Shown piece by piece: positions 13,130-15,867 of a DNA stretch of 15,867 nt (positions are counted from its first letter, which is position 1; each line of letters begins with the position of its first letter). Source of the DNA: Candidatus Niyogiibacteriota bacterium (GTDB lineage Bacteria; Patescibacteriota; Minisyncoccia; 1-14-0-10-42-19). The notes under the pieces are model-generated. The model worked only from the letters and a program-made list of their open reading frames with translations, was not told the origin of the DNA and did not search any database. The stretch covers positions 1 to 15,867 of the forward strand of contig JACQLG010000007.1 in assembly GCA_016204155.1 (NCBI GenBank). Reading direction: 5' to 3'. The translations under genes were made by a program, and so were the position numbers.

Positions 13130-14596
13130 ATGTCCTCTCTTGAAGAAATTCGTGAAGCGCGTCTTAAAAAACGAGACGAATTTTTGGGGTTTCATATTTC
13201 TCCGTACCCGCTAGACGGTGGGGCGTTTGAGGCGCTCTCAAGCGTTCGGCAAAAATTTAGCACGCTTCAGAAATCAAAAAAGCGCCTTCGCGTAGTCGGC
13301 CGCCTTATGGCGTTTCGCGAGCATGGGAAATCCTTTTTTGGCGATCTCTATGACGGGAGCGGGCGCATCCAGATATTCGGCAAGCAGGATGAAATGAGTA
13401 AGGAGAGTTTTGGCCGGTTCATGGGCCTTGTTGATATCGGCGATTTTATCGAGGTGCGGGGTTCGCCGTTCCTGACGAAGAAAAAAGAAAAAAGTATTCT
13501 TATAGAAAACTGGGGCATGCTTGCAAAATCAATCCGGCCGCTTCCCGAAAAATGGCACGGGCTTATGGATACCGAAGAACGGTTCCGGAAACGCTCGCTT
13601 GATCTTGTAATGAATGTCGAAGCGCGCGAACGTTTTCTGACGCGCTCGCAAATCATTTTATATCTTCGGAATTTTCTCTCACAAGAGGGATTTATAGAGG
13701 TAGAGACTCCGCTTTTGCACCCGGTTGCGGGAGGCGCGCTCGCGCGTCCCTTTGTGACGCACCATGACGCGCTTAATCATGATTTTTATTTGAGGGTCGC
13801 TCCTGAACTGTACTTAAAGCGTCTGTTGATAGGAGGAATGAACAAAGTATTTGAGCTCGGAAGAAATTTCCGTAATGAAGGCATTGATATGACGCATAAT
13901 CCCGAGTTCTCTATGCTTGAATTGTACGAAGCATATGCGAACGCTTCTTCCCATATGGATTTTCTCGAAAAACTTTTTAAAAAACTTATAAAAGAAATAT
14001 TGAAAGGGACGTCGTTTTCGTACGCGGATGCAGAGATTTCTTTTTTAAAGAAATGCGAACGAATGACGTTTAGCGGCGCATTAAAGCGTTATGCGCTGAT
14101 TCCGGAATATGAAAAAGTTTCCGTGAACGAATTACGCCTCCGCGCGCGCCAATTAGGCGTTGACGGAACGGATACGAAGGGCAAAGGCAAGATAGCGGAT
14201 GAAATATTTAAGAAAATCTGCAGGCCGAAGATCATTCAGCCGACATTCATAATTGAGCTTCCGTTAGACATATCGCCTTTGGCAAAATCTCTTGAGAAAA
14301 AAGAGGGAATTGCCGACAGGTATTTATTCGTTATCGGAGGGCTTGAAATTGCCAATGGTTTTTCAGAGTTGAATGACCCCGTCATACAACGCGAACGATT
14401 TCAATCGCAGGAGGAAGCGCGCGCGGCAGGGGATGCAGAAGTTACGCGGATGGATGAAGATTTCCTTGAAGCGCTTGAATACGGCATGCCTCCCGCGGGC
14501 GGCTGGGCCATTGGGATTGATCGATTGGTTATGCTTTTGACCGGCCAGACAAATATCAGGGAGGCGGTGTTATTCCCGACTTTGCGTCCGAGATAA
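13130..14596 (+). CDS. lysS: Lysyl-tRNA synthetase, class II
   Basis: Charges tRNA-Lys with lysine; its probable substrate tRNA is encoded at 3625-3697. The 488-residue protein has an N-terminal OB anticodon-binding domain (about 50-125, LRVVGRLMAFREHGKSFFGDLYDGSGRIQIF). The class II catalytic core carries motif 1 (FIEVETPLL, 188-196), motif 2 (KVFELGRNFRNEGIDMTHNPEF, 239-260) and motif 3 (GGWAIGIDRLVMLLTG, 457-472). HPVAGGALARPFVTHHDALNHDFYLRVAPELYLKRL is the LysRS-specific substrate region. Length is near the roughly 505 residues of E. coli LysS, with a shorter N-terminal helix. A charged insertion (about 285-370) lies between motifs 2 and 3. No ribosome site is visible; it follows greA by 10 nt. 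A strong hairpin lies 23 nt past the stop. Confidence 0.97.
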   Translation: MSSLEEIREARLKKRDEFLGFHISPYPLDGGAFEALSSVRQKFSTLQKSKKRLRVVGRLMAFREHGKSFFGDLYDGSGRIQIFGKQDEMSKESFGRFMGLVDIGDFIEVRGSPFLTKKKEKSILIENWGMLAKSIRPLPEKWHGLMDTEERFRKRSLDLVMNVEARERFLTRSQIILYLRNFLSQEGFIEVETPLLHPVAGGALARPFVTHHDALNHDFYLRVAPELYLKRLLIGGMNKVFELGRNFRNEGIDMTHNPEFSMLELYEAYANASSHMDFLEKLFKKLIKEILKGTSFSYADAEISFLKKCERMTFSGALKRYALIPEYEKVSVNELRLRARQLGVDGTDTKGKGKIADEIFKKICRPKIIQPTFIIELPLDISPLAKSLEKKEGIADRYLFVIGGLEIANGFSELNDPVIQRERFQSQEEARAAGDAEVTRMDEDFLEALEYGMPPAGGWAIGIDRLVMLLTGQTNIREAVLFPTLRPR

Positions 14597-14619
14597 CAAT
14601 TCACTACACAAAAAACAAT

Positions 14620-14646
14620 AATGGACAACACCCGGTGTTGTCCATT
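14620..14646. terminator. Bidirectional terminator between lysS and the small - strand gene
   Basis: AATGGACAACAC (14620-14631) pairs with GTGTTGTCCATT (14635-14646) as a perfect 12-bp stem with a 3-nt loop. On the - strand ATTGTTTTTTG follows, a good T-run. On the + strand only TTTGTTG follows. It should stop - strand transcription from the gene at 14776-15081 and probably lysS transcription as well. Confidence 0.75.
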
Positions 14647-14657
14647 TGTTGTCCATT
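14636..14657 (+). repeat. Tandem 11-mer overlapping the terminator arm
   Basis: TGTTGTCCATT occurs at 14636-14646 and again at 14647-14657, exactly head to tail, with TGTT starting a third unit. The left stem arm can therefore pair with either unit, giving two alternative hairpins of different loop size. The rest of the gap to 14775 shows no further clear element. Confidence 0.7.
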
Positions 14658-14775
14658 TGTTAATATTGCAGCCTCAAGAGATGTTTTTTCTCTCGATGGT
14701 CTGGGATTAGATAGTCGGGAGCTCTTGTGTCTCCAAATTTATCTATATCCATGCCTTTGAAGAAGGAACTAGTCT

Positions 14776-15081
14776 TTAGAAAGGGAGAGGACTTTCTTTG
14801 CCTAAGGCAACTTGATAGTGGAAGATCGCCCTCGCCGTTTTCCTATGCTGCTCTTCAGGATTAGGAAATGCTGTTACTGCAAACCGCCCTTTTTCAAGAC
14901 AATCTTCATGAGCAAGATGTTTCTCTACAGAGTGAGACGGTATAAATGTGCCTCCAAAATGTGCAACGACCTTTATATCCGGATTTTGTTCATTGCAACA
15001 GACGCATTTTTTCTTACCCCTAAATAACCTGCTTAGCAGAGATTGTTTATATTCTGTTATTTCTGCTGCATATAATGGCAT
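14776..15081 (-). CDS. Small putative zinc-binding protein (CxxC...HxxC), function unknown
   Basis: Protein of 101 residues, family not recognised. A basic stretch (SRLFRGKKK, 17-25) leads to Cys26-x2-Cys29, and after 28 residues His58-x2-Cys61. Four such ligands suggest one bound zinc in a treble-clef or PARP-finger-like spacing; there is no other sign of a PARP-type finger, and extra ligands (Cys28, His41, His50, His55) are possible. The N-terminal 15 residues and a Lys/Arg/His-rich C-terminal helix (about 74-92) complete it. No signal peptide or membrane segment is seen. Expression signals are strong: AAGGAGG (15090-15096) lies 8 nt before the ATG, with a consensus promoter at 15127-15155. 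It is alone on the - strand between lysS and mraZ. The excellent signals argue that it is a real gene despite its size. Confidence 0.78.
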   Translation of the reverse strand: MPLYAAEITEYKQSLLSRLFRGKKKCVCCNEQNPDIKVVAHFGGTFIPSHSVEKHLAHEDCLEKGRFAVTAFPNPEEQHRKTARAIFHYQVALGKESPLPF

Positions 15082-15126
15082 TGCTGTTTCCTCCTTGCGA
15101 AATACGCAATTTGTATTTTGAAGTGC

Positions 15127-15155
15127 AGTATACCAAACTCTATTTAAAAAGTCAA
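15127..15155 (-). promoter_or_regulatory. Consensus promoter of the small zinc-protein gene
   Basis: On the - strand TTGACT (15150-15155), 17 nt, TATACT (15127-15132), each one base off consensus. The predicted start near 15120 leaves a leader of about 39 nt containing AAGGAGG (15090-15096). Confidence 0.85.
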
Positions 15156-15242
15156 GTTTTTCGTTTTGTACTAAAATCTCTAAAATGAGTGGAAAGCCAT
15201 TAAAATTAGGGGTTTTTTTGGATGTGCCCTGAACAAAAACAG

Positions 15243-15274
15243 AGCACGGTTCTGGGCTTACATGGAACCGTGCT
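15243..15274. repeat. 10-bp inverted repeat upstream of mraZ
   Basis: AGCACGGTTC (15243-15252) pairs with GAACCGTGCT (15265-15274) across a 12-nt loop. On the - strand CTGTTTTTGTT follows, so it could end - strand transcription before it reaches the promoter at 15150. On the + strand it is followed by TTGCCC. The word TGCCCTG occurs three times around it (near 15225, 15276, 15284). Confidence 0.6.
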
Positions 15275-15288
15275 TTGCCCTGATGCCC

Positions 15289-15380
15289 TGTGGATAACTA
15301 TGTTGTACAAATATATTGAAGTGGTGTAAAGTTATAGTAAGGTGGTAGATTGTGGAAAAACCTGTGGATAAAGTGGATAA
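15289..15380 (+). promoter_or_regulatory. GTGG repeat array upstream of mraZ: candidate MraZ operator or DnaA-box cluster
   Basis: GTGG starts at 15290, 15321, 15342, 15352, 15364 and 15373. The intervals of 31, 21, 10, 12 and 9 bp are close to whole helical turns. Two of the sites are exact DnaA-box complements, TGTGGATAA (15289-15297, 15363-15371), and a third is AGTGGATAA (15372-15380). MraZ is known to repress its own operon by binding short direct G-rich repeats such as TGGG or AAAGTG[TG] spaced about one turn apart. AAAGTGG is present here at 15370-15376. Both readings are inferences. Confidence 0.5.
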
Positions 15381-15401
15381 CTTAATTTACCCCTTAAAAT
15401 C

Positions 15402-15836
15402 ATGCTGATTGGAGAATTCTCTCACACATTAGACGCCAAAAGGCGCGTTGCTTTGCCTTCAAAGTTCAGAAAAGAGCTAGGCAAAAAGGCGATAATCACC
15501 CGCGGGCTTGATCGGTGCCTTTTCGTGTATTCAGGGAAAGAATGGGAAAAAGTTGCAGAAAAACTTGCAGAGCTTCCTACGGGGCATGCAGACACCCGAA
15601 ATTTTGTGCGTTTATTCCTTGCGGGCGCTTCGGAAGGAGATTGCGACAATTTGGGGCGCATCCTTATTCCCGATTATTTAAAAGAATATGCCGGATTAAA
15701 GACGAAAGTAATTATTACAGGCGTATATAAACGTCTTGAGATTTGGGATGCCGAACGCTGGGATGAATATAAGTCAACTATTGAAAAACAGACGGATGTG
15801 CTTGCGGAAAAACTAGGGGAGATAGGAGCATATTAA
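15402..15836 (+). CDS. mraZ: Transcriptional regulator MraZ
   Basis: DNA-binding repressor that usually heads the division and cell-wall (dcw) gene cluster. The 144-residue protein (E. coli 152) has the two tandem AbrB/SpoVT-like halves: MLIGEFSHTLDAKRRVALPSKFR (1-23) and GDCDNLGRILIPDYLKEYAGL (79-99), each with the conserved D-x-K/L-x-R...-P core. TRGLDRCLFVY and ITGVYKRLEIWDAERWDEY, the strands that close each half, are also present. The ATG at 15402 has no ribosome site. A GTGG repeat array lies within 112 bp upstream and is a plausible autoregulatory site. Downstream, rsmH and other dcw genes would be expected, but the window ends 31 bp later. Confidence 0.96.
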   Translation: MLIGEFSHTLDAKRRVALPSKFRKELGKKAIITRGLDRCLFVYSGKEWEKVAEKLAELPTGHADTRNFVRLFLAGASEGDCDNLGRILIPDYLKEYAGLKTKVIITGVYKRLEIWDAERWDEYKSTIEKQTDVLAEKLGEIGAY

Positions 15837-15840
15837 AAAA

Positions 15841-15867
15841 TTCAAAGTTCAAAAATCAAAATTCAAA
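15841..15867 (+). repeat. A-rich repeat with 7-bp period at the right edge
   Basis: Units TTCAAAG, TTCAAAA, ATCAAAA and TTCAAA begin at 15841, 15848, 15855 and 15862, exactly 7 bp apart. The array runs off the window, so its length is unknown. From memory, similar TTCAAAA arrays are common between genes in Parcubacteria assemblies. Confidence 0.7.

Larger units (their letters stand above)
15082..15401. other. 320-bp intergenic region between divergent genes
   Basis: It holds the leader and promoter of the - strand gene (15082-15155), then an A/T-rich stretch (15156-15240) with repeated TAAAAT words in which I see no gene. An inverted repeat (15243-15274) and a GTGG / DnaA-box-like array reaching mraZ (15289-15380) complete it. 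No convincing promoter for mraZ could be placed; TATAGT (15333-15338) lacks a -35 partner. Confidence 0.6.

Noticed and set aside
15289..15380. Chromosomal replication origin
   Set aside because: DnaA-box matches are present, but dnaA/dnaN are not in view and the array is explained at least as well as an mraZ operator; kept only as a regulatory candidate.
1..15867. CRISPR array, rRNA genes, prophage or insertion-sequence transposase
   Set aside because: No regularly spaced direct repeats with spacers, no rRNA-like sequence and no transposase, integrase or phage protein were found in the open frames.

Overview
The window looks like a chromosomal piece of a small-genome bacterium of the Candidate Phyla Radiation (Patescibacteria, probably Parcubacteria-like). 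That placement is an inference. It rests on compact, divergent core genes, an aspartyl-tRNA synthetase without the usual insertion domain, a MraY with altered active-site motifs, a tRNA without encoded CCA, near absence of Shine-Dalgarno sites on core genes, and a period-7 A-rich repeat at the right edge. TGA is used as a stop (aspS, the Nudix gene, mrdA), so this is not a code-25 lineage.

Layout. (1) 1-1070: dnaJ on the + strand. (2) 1072-3606: an accessory block made of two diverged copies of a terminator-gene-promoter cassette on the - strand, encoding related proteins of unknown function. A GNAT acetyltransferase with its own near-consensus promoter and terminator lies between them on the + strand. 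(3) 3625-3849: tRNA-Lys(UUU) on the - strand. It is separated from its promoter by a 101-bp inverted-repeat element flanked by a 13-bp direct repeat of the tRNA 5' end, which looks like a miniature mobile element insertion. (4) 3902-8006: a PLP-dependent tryptophanase-type lyase, then aspS, scpA and scpB. (5) 8012-12443: a perfect palindrome, then a tightly packed run of a Nudix hydrolase, a D,D-carboxypeptidase, mraY and mrdA (PBP2). This is a peptidoglycan group lying outside the division cluster. (6) 12565-14596: greA and lysS, with a strong promoter almost touching the greA start. (7) 14620-15155: a bidirectional hairpin and a small CxxC/HxxC putative zinc protein on the - strand with a consensus promoter. 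(8) 15289-15836: a GTGG / DnaA-box-like repeat array and mraZ, probably the start of the division/cell-wall cluster that continues off the right edge.

How the genes work together. The core genes cover protein folding (dnaJ), translation (aspS, lysS, tRNA-Lys), transcript elongation (greA), chromosome condensation (scpAB) and wall synthesis (mraY, mrdA, the carboxypeptidase, mraZ control). The four accessory genes differ from these in expression signals: each has a strong AGGAGG-type ribosome site and a recognisable promoter, mostly built on TTGAC[TA]. Most core genes show no ribosome site, and at least three seem to be transcribed leaderless or nearly so. The most notable items are the tRNA-associated inverted-repeat element, the duplicated cassettes whose promoter/leader is better conserved than the N-termini they drive, the two expression styles, and the repeat array before mraZ.
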